Assembly: GCA_000751835.1 (NCBI GenBank)
Contig: CCMQ01000018.1
Span: 1 to 35,920 of the forward strand
DNA from: Necropsobacter rosorum
GTDB lineage: Bacteria > Pseudomonadota > Gammaproteobacteria > Enterobacterales > Pasteurellaceae
Reading direction: 5' to 3'
Length of the DNA stretch: 35,920 nt
The notes under the pieces are model-generated. The model was not told the DNA's origin, ran no database searches, and saw only the letters and a list, made by a program, of their open reading frames with translations. Position numbers and translations under genes: made by a program. Shown here piece after piece: positions 1 to 8,370 of this stretch. Every line of letters starts with the position of its first letter. Positions within the stretch are counted from its first letter, which is position 1.

Positions 1-29
1 TTGTTTTTGGGGAAAACCGGTAAGAAACC

Positions 30-74
30 ACCGCACTTTTAGGTTAACCAAAGATAAAGAGGATAAAGTGCGGT
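30..74. repeat. Inverted uptake-sequence dyad, copy 1
   Basis: ACCGCACTTT at 30-39 is inverted at 65-74 (AAAGTGCGGT), giving a 10-bp stem. The loop contains the palindrome GGTTAACC (42-49) and the phrase AAGATAAAG. The layout is nearly the same as a second element at 172-219. Read on the minus strand it lies downstream of sapF, but only a short T-rich stretch follows, so termination here would be weak. Confidence 0.8.
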
Positions 75-171
75 GGGTGTTGAGAGAATTTTTTCTCTAA
101 ATAAATCAAAACATAAACTCAACTCAATCAAACTCAACAACCCAACCGCAATAAAAAACAGACAAAAAATC

Positions 172-219
172 ACCGCACTTTTGGGTTAACCGAAGATAAA
201 GGGAGTAATAAAGTGCGGT
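172..219. terminator. Inverted uptake-sequence dyad, copy 2; likely sapF terminator
   Basis: ACCGCACTTT at 172-181 pairs with AAAGTGCGGT at 210-219. The loop again carries GGTTAACC (184-191). Read on the minus strand, in the direction of sapF, the stem is followed by GATTTTTTG, as in an intrinsic terminator with a long loop. Read on the plus strand it is followed by AGGTTTTTG, so it could work both ways. It sits 16 bases beyond the sapF stop codon. Confidence 0.6.
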
Positions 220-235
220 AGGTTTTTGATAAATT

Positions 236-1057
236 TTATCCCTTTTGCAGGGGTAAATGGGGAGGCCATGAATCGGCGGTGAGTAGTTGGCCGAAATGGC
301 TTTCTATCAGGCGTTTGGTGACTTCATTTTTCGGCGTGCTGAAAATGGAGCGCGTATCGCCGTATTCAATCATTCGGCCTTCATCCATCACCAGCACATT
401 ATCTGCAATATGTTTGATGATGCCAAGATGCTGGCCGACATAAATATAGGAAATACCTAACTTTTCCTGAATTTCTAGCATCAGGTTCATCAGCTGTGTT
501 TTCACCGTGGTGTCCAGTGAACCGAGAGCATCGTCGGCAATGATGATTTCCGGTTCCAGAATCAGCGCTCTGGCCAGGGCAACGCGCTGTTTCTGGCTGA
601 TGGATATCGTACTGATTTTGACGTTGGCATGATCAGGATAGAGGCCGACTAACCGTAAGGTGGAAAATATTTTTTCATTGCGTTGATGCTCATCAGATTT
701 ATTGCCCGCCAGACGTAAAGGCGCATCAAGGATCTGACCGATATTTAACTTGGGATTAAATGACGCGTTCGGGTCTTGAAATACCATTCTGATGTGGCGG
801 GAGCGATAATGATAATCACCGAAGGTCAGCGGATTGCCTTTAAAGCGGATTTCCCCCTTGGTGGGGCGGACGATGCCGACGATCATTTTGGCTAAGGTGG
901 ATTTTCCGGAGCTGTTTTTGCCGATAATGGCTAAGGTTTGTTTTCGTTCCAGGGCAAAACTGATGTCGTCAACCGCATTAAACTGGTTGGAACCGAAAAT
1001 GCCGACTTTATCTCGAAAGGATTTGGATAAATTATCAACTTGTAATAAGGGGATCAT
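236..1057 (-). CDS. sapF: SapF, ABC transporter ATPase subunit
   Basis: This is one of the two ATPases of the inner-membrane Sap importer (peptide/nickel/opine family), linked in enterics and Haemophilus to antimicrobial-peptide resistance and haem uptake. The protein has 273 residues, close to the usual SapF length. Walker A is GKNSSGKST at residues 46-54, the Q-loop is MVFQDP near 91, and the Walker B region is [12 protein letters not shown] at 171-182. The signature reads ISISQ (151-155) where enteric SapF has LAPGQ. The acidic residue after the Walker B Asp is Asp176 rather than Glu. The switch His is present (His210). It is the last gene of sapABCDF, 11 bases after sapD, and no sapZ follows within the window. 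Confidence 0.93.
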   Translation of the reverse strand: MIPLLQVDNLSKSFRDKVGIFGSNQFNAVDDISFALERKQTLAIIGKNSSGKSTLAKMIVGIVRPTKGEIRFKGNPLTFGDYHYRSRHIRMVFQDPNASFNPKLNIGQILDAPLRLAGNKSDEHQRNEKIFSTLRLVGLYPDHANVKISTISISQKQRVALARALILEPEIIIADDALGSLDTTVKTQLMNLMLEIQEKLGISYIYVGQHLGIIKHIADNVLVMDEGRMIEYGDTRSIFSTPKNEVTKRLIESHFGQLLTADSWPPHLPLQKG

Positions 1058-1068
1058 AATCAGTCTTC

Positions 1069-2124
1069 TTATGCTTTGATGTTATCTGGCAAAACCACAA
1101 GAGGCATCGGGGTTTCCTCTCTGTCTTTACGCTGGCTGTCGCGTAAATTTAACGGATAATGACAATTAAATTCATGCTGTCTGATGCGGCGGGACGCCGG
1201 TTTGACCACGCATTTTCTTTGTGCGAAAGGACAACGCGGCCCCAGCCGACAACCGATCGGCATCTGTTCTAACAACGGCACCGTCCCTTTTAAGGTGCCT
1301 AACCGGCTTTTCGGCACTAAAGGCTGGCGGAAATCCGGGATCGAATGAAGCAGCGCATTGGTGTAAGGGTGATGAGGGGTTTGCAGGATTTCGTCTTTCG
1401 GGCCGGATTCTGCATTTTGCCCGCAATACAGTATAGTAAAGCTATCGCACCAATCGCTGATGCTGTTGATGTCGTTACTGGCCAGCAGTACGGACATACC
1501 TTGATTTTGATTCATGCTCAGCAGCAGGCGGAAAATCTGAACTTTGGTAATCGGCTCCAATGCGTTGGTGGGTTCATCGGCAATCAGCAGGCGAGGCTGA
1601 TTGGCAATCGCCAGCGCAATCATCACTTTTTGCTCTTCGCCTTCGGTAATCTCATTCGGGTAGCTGCGCATGATATCCTGATGATCTTTAATTCCTACCC
1701 GGTGCAGCAGTTCAATCGCTCGCCGTTTTTTCCAGCCGAACCATTGCCACCAATGCCCTTTGAATGTCCAGGACGGAATATTCTGAATCAGCTGTTTGCC
1801 GATTTTGCGGCTGGGCTCCAGACATGTGAGCGGTTCCTGAAAAATCATGGAAATTTCTTTGCCGACCAGTTTTCGGCGCTTTTTCGGGCTGAGCTTTAAT
1901 AATTCGATATCGTTGAAACGAAAGCGATCAGCGGTGACGATCCAGGAATCTTTTACCGCATTGCAAATCACTTTTGCAATCAGGCTTTTGCCGGAACCGG
2001 ATTCGCCTACCAGCCCGCAGATTTCGCCGTCGTTTAAGGTCAGATTGACGTTATCGACGATTTTGATGCGCCCGTTCGGGGTTTTTATTTCGATACAGAG
2101 ATTACGGATATCAAGTAAAGCCAT
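1069..2124 (-). CDS. sapD: SapD, ABC transporter ATPase subunit
   Basis: SapD is the second ATPase of the Sap importer and carries the extended C-terminal oligopeptide/dipeptide ABC region. I chose the ATG at 2124 (protein [10 protein letters not shown], 351 residues) over an in-frame ATG at 2163: it matches the family start (MPLLDIRNLT in enterics) and leaves 8 bases after sapC. Walker A is GESGSGKS (40-47), the Q-loop MIFQEP is near 93, the signature is ITEGEEQ (159-165) and Walker B is IADEPTN, with Asp183 and Glu184. The H-loop reads LLASND where enteric SapD has LLISHD, so the switch His is replaced by Asn217. The C-terminal [16 protein letters not shown] segment, with clustered cysteines, is typical of this family. 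Confidence 0.94.
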   Translation of the reverse strand: MALLDIRNLCIEIKTPNGRIKIVDNVNLTLNDGEICGLVGESGSGKSLIAKVICNAVKDSWIVTADRFRFNDIELLKLSPKKRRKLVGKEISMIFQEPLTCLEPSRKIGKQLIQNIPSWTFKGHWWQWFGWKKRRAIELLHRVGIKDHQDIMRSYPNEITEGEEQKVMIALAIANQPRLLIADEPTNALEPITKVQIFRLLLSMNQNQGMSVLLASNDINSISDWCDSFTILYCGQNAESGPKDEILQTPHHPYTNALLHSIPDFRQPLVPKSRLGTLKGTVPLLEQMPIGCRLGPRCPFAQRKCVVKPASRRIRQHEFNCHYPLNLRDSQRKDREETPMPLVVLPDNIKA

Positions 2125-2132
2125 GTTTTCAC

Positions 2133-3020
2133 CTAGCGATAATATTTTTCTATGGCATTGCAAATACCGTTACTGAGTACCAGCCCGATGAGAATGGTGA
2201 TGATAATGGCAATGCCGGGCAATATCACCGTCCACGGCGCGAGATAAATCAGCTCCAGCGAATCTTTAATCATTGCGCCCCATTCCGGGGTCGGACGTTG
2301 TGCGCCGAGTGAAATAAAACTTAGCGCACTGATATCCAGAATCACAATGATAAATGCGCGGGTGATTTCGCGTATATAGGAGACGTAAATATTGGGAAAA
2401 ATCGTTTCTTTCAGCAACACCCAGTTGGATGCGCCTTCTAAGCGCAGCATTAAAATATATTCTTTTTTTAATTCCTGCTGAATGGCCTGATAAATTTCGT
2501 GAATGAAATAGGGCAGCAGCGCTAACGTGATAGCCAGCATCGCGTTGATTAAACTGGCTTCCATTAAGGTGGCGATAATAATTGCAATCAGCAGGATCGG
2601 AATCGACAGAAAGGCATCGAAAAAATGCCCTAATATACGCGATTTTATGCCTTGCGACATGCCCGCCCAGACGCCGAGAATACCGCCTAATACGGCGGTG
2701 AACATCACCACGATCAAGGCGGAACCGAAAGTATAGCGGGTGCCGGTAATTAAACGGCTTAACAGATCGCGGCCGATATCATCAGTTCCGAAGAAATAGG
2801 CGATTTTACCGCCGTCCACCCAAGAAGGTGGCATTAATTCATAACCGACGAACTGCATATCGCTTGAATAAGGTGCGATAAACGGGCTGAAAAGTGCGGT
2901 CAAAATCAGCGCAATAAATAAGTAAAGGCTGATTAAGGCGATTCTGTCCTGACGAAACGTATTCCAGATATGCCGGAATGCGAATGTTTCTCGGAAGTCT
3001 TCCGGTTCTCTATCTTGCAT
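2133..3020 (-). CDS. sapC: SapC, ABC transporter permease
   Basis: This is an inner-membrane permease of the BPD_transp_1 (DppC-like) family, pairing with SapB to form the Sap channel. It has 295 residues, essentially the enteric length. An N-terminal membrane segment ([20 protein letters not shown]) is followed by a periplasmic part with [15 protein letters not shown], the hallmark of DppC/SapC proteins, and several more hydrophobic spans. The EAA-type cytoplasmic loop that contacts the ATPases is near [14 protein letters not shown]. The C-terminal [19 protein letters not shown] segment is strongly SapC-like. Its start overlaps the end of sapB by 11 bases, which suggests translational coupling. 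An uptake sequence lies inside the gene at 2892-2900. Confidence 0.94.
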   Translation of the reverse strand: MQDREPEDFRETFAFRHIWNTFRQDRIALISLYLFIALILTALFSPFIAPYSSDMQFVGYELMPPSWVDGGKIAYFFGTDDIGRDLLSRLITGTRYTFGSALIVVMFTAVLGGILGVWAGMSQGIKSRILGHFFDAFLSIPILLIAIIIATLMEASLINAMLAITLALLPYFIHEIYQAIQQELKKEYILMLRLEGASNWVLLKETIFPNIYVSYIREITRAFIIVILDISALSFISLGAQRPTPEWGAMIKDSLELIYLAPWTVILPGIAIIITILIGLVLSNGICNAIEKYYR

Positions 3021-3975
3021 ACCATCCCTTCTTATTCAGCGGATCCAACATAAAGGTCAGTATTTCGGCAAATAAATTGATAACGATAATACATAAACCG
3101 ATCACGATAATGCCGGCGGCGATACTGTTATAATCCTGCATGCCCACGGCATCGATTAACCAGCGGCCGATGCCCGGCCAGCCGAAGGTGCCTTCAACCA
3201 GCATACATTGCGCCATAACCAGCGTGAACAGACGCGGCATTTGCGGCACCAGCAGCGGTAAGGTGTTGCGCAGAATATGCCGGCGCAGGATTTTGCAGCT
3301 TGACCAGCCTTTGGTTACGGTGATTTTAATATAATTCTGTTGCCACAGGTATTCCGCCCGCGTTTGCACCAGACGCATGATTTCCATGGTCGGCAAAATC
3401 GTCAGCACCAGCGTCGGCAGCACCAAATGCTGTAATACGTTCTGGATGATTTTAATGCGGTAGGGTTCGTTGATAAACCAGACGTCAATGATCGGAAAGC
3501 CGGTTATCGGCTTGATTTCATACAGCAGGTTATATTGCCCGATAGCGGAAATTTCCCAGTTATGAATCGAGGAAAAATAGAGTAAAATCGGCGCCACCCA
3601 GAAAACCGGTATGGATAACCCGATAGAAGAAATCGCCCGAATTGATTTTCCGTACACATTTTTGCTGTTTATCGCCCCGATCACGCCTAACGGAATGGCG
3701 AAGATAATCGCCAGTAAAATGGCGCAGAAACACAGCTCCAGAGTCGGCGGAAGCACGGTCAGAATCAGATCCTTTAACGATTCGCCGCCGTTATAGCTGA
3801 TACCGAAATCGCCCTGCAGCAAATTTTGGATATACAGCAAATAGCCCGAATAAAAATATGGCGTGGCGAAAACTTCATTTAGCGGATCGCGCATCAGCAC
3901 CGTATAACTGATGATTGAAATGATCAACAAAGTGATACACAGCAGAAAAAGATGGCGGAAGAAAGAAAAGATCAT
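3010..3975 (-). CDS. sapB: SapB, ABC transporter permease
   Basis: SapB is the DppB-like permease that partners SapC in the cytoplasmic membrane. The protein has 321 residues and begins with one membrane span (LFLLCITLLIISIISYTVLM). A soluble segment with LLQGDFGISY follows, the motif region seen in DppB/OppB permeases, and then five or so further spans. The coupling loop is near YIKITVTKGWSSCKILRRHI and the C-terminal GTFGWPGIGRWLIDAV segment is family-typical. Start and sapA stop share ATGA (4-base overlap), and the end overlaps sapC. sapABCDF is thus a tightly packed operon in the standard order. Confidence 0.93.
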   Translation of the reverse strand: MIFSFFRHLFLLCITLLIISIISYTVLMRDPLNEVFATPYFYSGYLLYIQNLLQGDFGISYNGGESLKDLILTVLPPTLELCFCAILLAIIFAIPLGVIGAINSKNVYGKSIRAISSIGLSIPVFWVAPILLYFSSIHNWEISAIGQYNLLYEIKPITGFPIIDVWFINEPYRIKIIQNVLQHLVLPTLVLTILPTMEIMRLVQTRAEYLWQQNYIKITVTKGWSSCKILRRHILRNTLPLLVPQMPRLFTLVMAQCMLVEGTFGWPGIGRWLIDAVGMQDYNSIAAGIIVIGLCIIVINLFAEILTFMLDPLNKKGWYAR

Positions 3976-5672
3976 CGTTTTCCCTCTTTTTTATAGGACA
4001 GCGTGGCAAAGTTGATACTGCCGAAAGGCGTCATATCAATCCCTTGAACGCGCGATGAGGCGATTAACACGCGTTTTACGTTCGCCAGCGGAATAATCGG
4101 CAGTTCGGATAAGATAAGTTTTTGCGCCATATTATACGCCGCGGCTCTGTCCCGCAGATTAGAGGTCGCTAAAGCCTCGTTCATAATTCTTTCAAAGGGT
4201 TCGTAACACCAGTTGGACAGATTGGTAATGTCGTTTACCGTGCCGCAGCTTAAAATCGGGCGCATAAAACTGTCAGGATCCAGATTTCCCGCCAGCCAGC
4301 CGGTCAGAATCATATCGTAATCTTCAGTGCCGTTTCTGAGCTGCTGAATTAAATAGGTTCTGGTGACGGCGCGAATATTCACGGCAACCCCGGCTTTCGC
4401 CAAGTCGAATTTAATCAGTTCGGCCATTTTTAACGGCGACGGATTATACACCTGCTCTTCATTTAATACCCACATATCCAGATGAAGATGTTTGTCCTGA
4501 AAAAATTCCGCCGCCGCTGCCGGGTTATAATCGTAAGCGAAATCCGGCGTATTGACGGTCGCCGCCCAAGAGATAGTCGGAATGATATTATTAGCGGCGG
4601 TGGCCGTATTATGGTAAATGGTATTGATCAAACGGGTGCGTTCGATGGACTGCGAAACGGCGCGCCGCAATGCGGCATCCTGCATTTGCGGTTTTTGAAA
4701 ATTAAATGCCAGATAAGCCAGATTCATCCCGTCGGTGGATTTGATGTAATATTTCTCATGATACTGCTTTAACAGCCCCAGCTGGCTGACTTCCGGATAA
4801 GAGGAAATCTGGCATTCTCCGTTCAGAAATTTCAGCAGTCTTCCGGTTCGGTCATTGGAAAAATCAATGGTAATATTTTCAATGCGCGCTTCCTTTTTCC
4901 AGTAATTATCATTTCTTATCAAACGTACATATTGGTTGCGGAAAAAATTTTTCACCTGATAAGGCCCGGTGCCGACCGGCAGCGCGTCGATCTGCACCAG
5001 ATTATCGTCGGCATTCAGCTGCAACGCGTATTCCTGAGAGAAAATAATGGCGTACTGACTGGCAAGATGGGACAAAATAGAGGCATCCGGTTCAAATAAG
5101 GTAATTTGCACCTGATGCGGGCCAAGAGCTTTGACCGATTCGATTTTCTCATTCAGGCGGATACTTTCAAAATACGGAAAGCGCACCTTTTTGGCCTGTT
5201 CGTGAAAGATTTTATATTGCGGGTTTTTATAATCCGCCGGGCTGGTATCCAGCGTCGGCAACGCCGTGTTATAGCCCAATACGCGGTTAAGGGAAAAGAC
5301 CACATCGTCGGCATTAAAGTCGCGGGTCGGAGTAAACCAGTCGGTATGATGAAATTTCACCCCTTTGCGCAGATTCAGCGTGATAGTCTTGCCGTCGGCG
5401 GAAATGCGGTAGGATTGTGCCAAAACCGGTTCAAGGGTCGCACTGTTATTTTTGATCTCAAATAACTTGTTATAGATTTGCTCCGTCACCACATTCATAC
5501 TGGTGCCCGCATCGGCGGTTTGAGGATTGAAAGAAAACCCGTTGGCATGCGTACAGTAAATCAACCCGTTGTCGGTTAATATTTTCGGCACTTTCGGCGC
5601 CGCGGCAGCATATTCGGCAACGACAGCGCATAAGCCGAGAAAACAGAATGCCGCGATTTTTCTAGTAAACAT
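3972..5672 (-). CDS. sapA: SapA, periplasmic substrate-binding protein
   Basis: SapA is a family 5 extracellular solute-binding protein. In Haemophilus SapA binds antimicrobial peptides and haem and delivers them to SapBC. The protein has 566 residues. It starts with a Sec signal peptide (MFTRKIAAFCFLGLCAVVAE..., likely cleaved after the AAAA run near residue 25, before PKVPK). No lipobox is apparent at the cleavage site. Family features include GLIYCTHANGFSFNPQTADA near the mature N-terminus, the long family-specific insert around ADYKNPQYKIFHEQAKKV, and the LPVGTGPYQVKNF segment. It is the first gene of the operon, divergent from ycjX across 66 bases. Confidence 0.94.
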   Translation of the reverse strand: MFTRKIAAFCFLGLCAVVAEYAAAAPKVPKILTDNGLIYCTHANGFSFNPQTADAGTSMNVVTEQIYNKLFEIKNNSATLEPVLAQSYRISADGKTITLNLRKGVKFHHTDWFTPTRDFNADDVVFSLNRVLGYNTALPTLDTSPADYKNPQYKIFHEQAKKVRFPYFESIRLNEKIESVKALGPHQVQITLFEPDASILSHLASQYAIIFSQEYALQLNADDNLVQIDALPVGTGPYQVKNFFRNQYVRLIRNDNYWKKEARIENITIDFSNDRTGRLLKFLNGECQISSYPEVSQLGLLKQYHEKYYIKSTDGMNLAYLAFNFQKPQMQDAALRRAVSQSIERTRLINTIYHNTATAANNIIPTISWAATVNTPDFAYDYNPAAAAEFFQDKHLHLDMWVLNEEQVYNPSPLKMAELIKFDLAKAGVAVNIRAVTRTYLIQQLRNGTEDYDMILTGWLAGNLDPDSFMRPILSCGTVNDITNLSNWCYEPFERIMNEALATSNLRDRAAAYNMAQKLILSELPIIPLANVKRVLIASSRVQGIDMTPFGSINFATLSYKKEGKR

Positions 5673-5738
5673 AAAACCCGTAATTGTGATAAATTATGTA
5701 GGGATTGTAAGATATATTAACGAAATTTAGAAATAAAA
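5673..5738. promoter_or_regulatory. Divergent sapA / ycjX control region
   Basis: This 66-base AT-rich gap must hold the promoters for both directions, or their downstream parts. On the minus strand a weak sapA candidate is TTAATA, 16 bases, then CATAAT. On the plus strand TATATT near 5713 could be a -10 for ycjX, but I see no good -35. Neither gene has a strong ribosome-binding site. No repressor-type inverted repeat stands out. The assignment rests mainly on geometry. Confidence 0.4.
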
Positions 5739-7145
5739 ATGTTGAATTCTATTCAAAAAGAGCTGGACGATATTATTAATCGCGGTTTTGACCGCACTTT
5801 GCGTATTGCCGTCACCGGCTTGAGCCGCAGCGGCAAAACGGCGTTTATTACCAGCCTGATTAATCAGCTGCTGCACATTAACCGAACGGATAACAGTCAC
5901 CTGCCGTTATTTGAGCCGGCGCGCAGTCATGGGATTATCGGTGTAAAACGCATTGCGCAGCGAAATTTAACTATCCCCCGCTTTGATTATGAAGGTAATC
6001 TGAACGATTTAACCGCCACCCCGGCAGTATGGCCGCAATCAACCCGCGGCGTCAGCGAAACCCGTCTGGCAATCCGCTTTCAGCGCCAAAGCGGGCTGCT
6101 GCGCCATATTAAAGAAAAAGGCACGTTGTATCTGGATATTTTCGATTATCCGGGCGAATGGCTGCTGGATTTGCCGCTGCTGGAGATGTCTTATCAGCAA
6201 TGGTCGCAACGGCAGCACGGGTTAATGCACGGTAAACGCGCCGAACTGGCGGAAAACTGGCTACAGAAAATCAAGGTGCTGGATCTGAGCCTCAGCGCGG
6301 ATGAAGACATTTTGGCGCAACTGGCCAACGATTACACCCGCTTTCTGTTCGCCTGCAAACAGCAGGGGCTGCATTTTATCCAGCCGGGGCGTTTTGTGCT
6401 GCCGGGCGAGCTGGAAGGCGCGCCGGCACTACAGTTTTTCCCGCTGACACATTTAAGCGAAACACAATGGCAGCAGTTAAAAAATGAAAACAAAGCGGAC
6501 AGTTACTTTGCCGTGCTGAACCGGCGTTATGAATATTACTGCCGTCATGTGGTAAAAGCATTTTACCGCAATTATTTCTCGACCTTCGACCGGCAGGTGA
6601 TACTGGCGGACTGTCTGACCCCGCTGAATCACAGCTATCAGGCCTTTCGCGATATGCAGGAAGGTTTACAGCAGCTGTTTAACAATTTTCATTACGGTAA
6701 ACGCACACTGTTAAACCGTTTATTTTCCCCGCGCATTGATAAGCTGATGTTTATTGCCACCAAGGCGGATCATATCACCAGTGATCAGCTGCCGAATCTG
6801 GTCAGTTTAATGCGTCAACTGGTACAAGAAGGCGGGCGTCACGCCGAATATACGGGAGTCGAAACCGACTATACGGCAATCGCGGCGATTCGGGCGACAC
6901 AGCAGGTGGTGGTGGCGCAGAATGGCAAGCAATTCAAAGCCATTCAGGGCATCCGTTCGTCCGATAAACAACAGATCACCTTATATCCCGGTTCGGTGCC
7001 GGGCAGACTGCCGCCGGCATCGTTCTGGCAAAAACAGCCGTTTGACTTTGACCAGTTTGAACCGCAGCCGCTGGAAGCCGGCGAGCCGATTCCGCATTTA
7101 AGAATGGATGCGGTGCTGCAGTTTTTACTGGGTGATAAAATTTAA
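5739..7145 (+). CDS. ycjX: YcjX-family P-loop GTPase (DUF463)
   Basis: YcjX proteins form a distinct P-loop NTPase family; a structurally studied member binds guanine nucleotides. In enterics the gene is part of the phage-shock/envelope-stress regulon, but the cellular role is unclear. This protein has 468 residues, very close to the usual length. The P-loop is GLSRSGKT at 27-34, and the family-typical DIFDYPGEWLLDLPLL follows near residue 132 in the position of a G3-like motif. FIATKADHIT, near the final third, resembles a G4 motif (TKAD). It is followed 54 bases later by ycjF and then tyrR, the same order as in enteric bacteria. An uptake sequence lies in codons about 18-20. Confidence 0.93.
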   Translation: MLNSIQKELDDIINRGFDRTLRIAVTGLSRSGKTAFITSLINQLLHINRTDNSHLPLFEPARSHGIIGVKRIAQRNLTIPRFDYEGNLNDLTATPAVWPQSTRGVSETRLAIRFQRQSGLLRHIKEKGTLYLDIFDYPGEWLLDLPLLEMSYQQWSQRQHGLMHGKRAELAENWLQKIKVLDLSLSADEDILAQLANDYTRFLFACKQQGLHFIQPGRFVLPGELEGAPALQFFPLTHLSETQWQQLKNENKADSYFAVLNRRYEYYCRHVVKAFYRNYFSTFDRQVILADCLTPLNHSYQAFRDMQEGLQQLFNNFHYGKRTLLNRLFSPRIDKLMFIATKADHITSDQLPNLVSLMRQLVQEGGRHAEYTGVETDYTAIAAIRATQQVVVAQNGKQFKAIQGIRSSDKQQITLYPGSVPGRLPPASFWQKQPFDFDQFEPQPLEAGEPIPHLRMDAVLQFLLGDKI

Positions 7146-7199
7146 AGGCGTGAGTTGGCGGCATACGGAATCACCAGTTGAGGAAATACGAAACGGATT

Positions 7200-8303
7200 A
7201 TGCAAAAACAGATATTTAGCGACGCCGAACAGGCGCCTGAGCAAACAGCAGCATTTATGCCTAAACAGGAATTCGACCCCCGGCAGGCGGCGGTTGAACC
7301 CGATCCGATTGACAGCGTTGCACTGCAAGGCGAGCTGATAAGCGAACAATTCGAGCAAATTGTCGCCCCGAAACCCCGTTGGTGGAAAAAAGTGCTGGCA
7401 GCGACCGCACTTTTATTCGGCGGAGCCACCGTTGCGCAAACGCTGCAGTGGCTGATCGACAGCTGGCAGCAGCACCAATGGATTTATTTTGCCTTTGCGC
7501 TGGTGAGTTTTTCGGTGGTGATATTAGGCATTACGGCGCTGATAAAGGAATGGCGCCGTTTGGTCAGACTGAAAAAAAGAATGTTGCTGCAGCAAACCAG
7601 TGCCAACTTACTGCGTAAAAGTGCGGTGGATTTTGCGCCGGATTTTTCCGCTCGGCAGAACTCGGCGACGGATGGCGAACAAGGCAAAACATTATGCACC
7701 GAGATCGCCGCCGCGATGAACATTTCTGCGCAAACCCCGGCGTTTATACAATGGCAGCGGCAGCTGAACGACGGTTATTCGGCACAGGAGATCACCCGTT
7801 TATTCAGCCGCACCGTGCTGAAACCGGTGGATTTGCAGGCGAAAAAGCTCATCAGTAAAAATGCGCTGGAAGCGGCGATGATTGTGGCGGTCAGCCCGCT
7901 GGCGATAGTGGATATGTTTTTTATCGCCTGGCGCAATATTCGGCTGATTAACCGTTTGGCGGAAATTTATGCCATTGAACTGGGTTATGTCAGCCGTCTG
8001 CGCCTGCTGCGCATGGTATTTTTGAATATGGCTTTTGCCGGAGCGACGGAAGTGGTGCAGGATATGGGAATGGAATGGCTGTCGCAGGATATCACCGCAA
8101 AATTGTCGGCGCGGGTGGCACAAGGGCTGGGCGTCGGGCTGCTGACTGCACGGCTGGGCATTAAGGCGATGGAATTCTGCCGGCCGCTGGCCTTTGAAAA
8201 AGAGGAAAAACCGCGCCTGTCGCATATTCAGAAAGAGTTGCTGACTAGTCTGAAAACGACCGTATTAGGCGGCGAAAAGCGCAAACAATCAATAAAATTG
8301 TAA
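7200..8303 (+). CDS. ycjF: YcjF-family inner-membrane protein (UPF0283/DUF697)
   Basis: YcjF is a conserved inner-membrane protein almost always encoded next to YcjX; the function is not established. The protein has 367 residues. The first 60 are polar and probably cytoplasmic. Two membrane spans follow, about residues 65-87 (VLAATALLFGGATVAQTLQW) and 95-115 (IYFAFALVSFSVVILGITAL). A long C-terminal domain carries the conserved ISKNALEAAMIVAVSPLAIV region of DUF697 and further hydrophobic segments. AGGAA lies rather far (14 bases) upstream of the ATG. The stop codon overlaps a putative TyrR operator for the next gene. Two uptake sequences (7404-7412 and 7619-7627) lie inside. Confidence 0.9.
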   Translation: MQKQIFSDAEQAPEQTAAFMPKQEFDPRQAAVEPDPIDSVALQGELISEQFEQIVAPKPRWWKKVLAATALLFGGATVAQTLQWLIDSWQQHQWIYFAFALVSFSVVILGITALIKEWRRLVRLKKRMLLQQTSANLLRKSAVDFAPDFSARQNSATDGEQGKTLCTEIAAAMNISAQTPAFIQWQRQLNDGYSAQEITRLFSRTVLKPVDLQAKKLISKNALEAAMIVAVSPLAIVDMFFIAWRNIRLINRLAEIYAIELGYVSRLRLLRMVFLNMAFAGATEVVQDMGMEWLSQDITAKLSARVAQGLGVGLLTARLGIKAMEFCRPLAFEKEEKPRLSHIQKELLTSLKTTVLGGEKRKQSIKL

Positions 8304-8316
8304 ATTTTTCTTTCCA
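8299..8316 (+). promoter_or_regulatory. Putative TyrR box upstream of tyrR
   Basis: TGTAAA, six bases, TTTCCA matches the TyrR operator consensus TGTAAA-N6-TTTACA at 11 of 12 positions. It keeps the essential G-N14-C spacing. It overlaps the ycjF stop codon and lies 54 bases before the tyrR start, so it would fit autoregulation as known for E. coli tyrR. Confidence 0.5.
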
Positions 8317-8322
8317 TTTCGG

Positions 8323-8336
8323 TGTAAATGTTTACA
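8323..8336. promoter_or_regulatory. TGTAAA/TTTACA palindrome in tyrR leader
   Basis: TGTAAATGTTTACA has both perfect half-sites of a TyrR operator but a spacer of two bases rather than six. It starts seven bases after the better-spaced candidate ends. It may be a secondary TyrR contact, a site for another regulator, or coincidence. Confidence 0.3.
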
Positions 8337-8370
8337 ATAATCCTCGAAATCTATTGCCGGGGAGAATACT

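Noticed and set aside
75-171. CTCAA-type simple repeats between the two dyads downstream of sapF.
   Set aside because: Low-complexity, imperfect and short; no sign of a gene or defined element.
2122-2163. Upstream ATG at 2163 for sapD.
   Set aside because: It would overlap sapC by 31 bases and add 13 residues not seen in the family; the ATG at 2124 matches the known N-terminus.
7108-7429. Small frames on both strands around the ycjX-ycjF junction.
   Set aside because: They overlap the ends of two well-supported genes, have no ribosome-binding sites and show no family resemblance.
8323-8336. TGTAAATGTTTACA as a standard TyrR box.
   Set aside because: The spacer is two bases instead of six, so it would not present half-sites on the right DNA faces. 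Reported only as a low-confidence palindrome.
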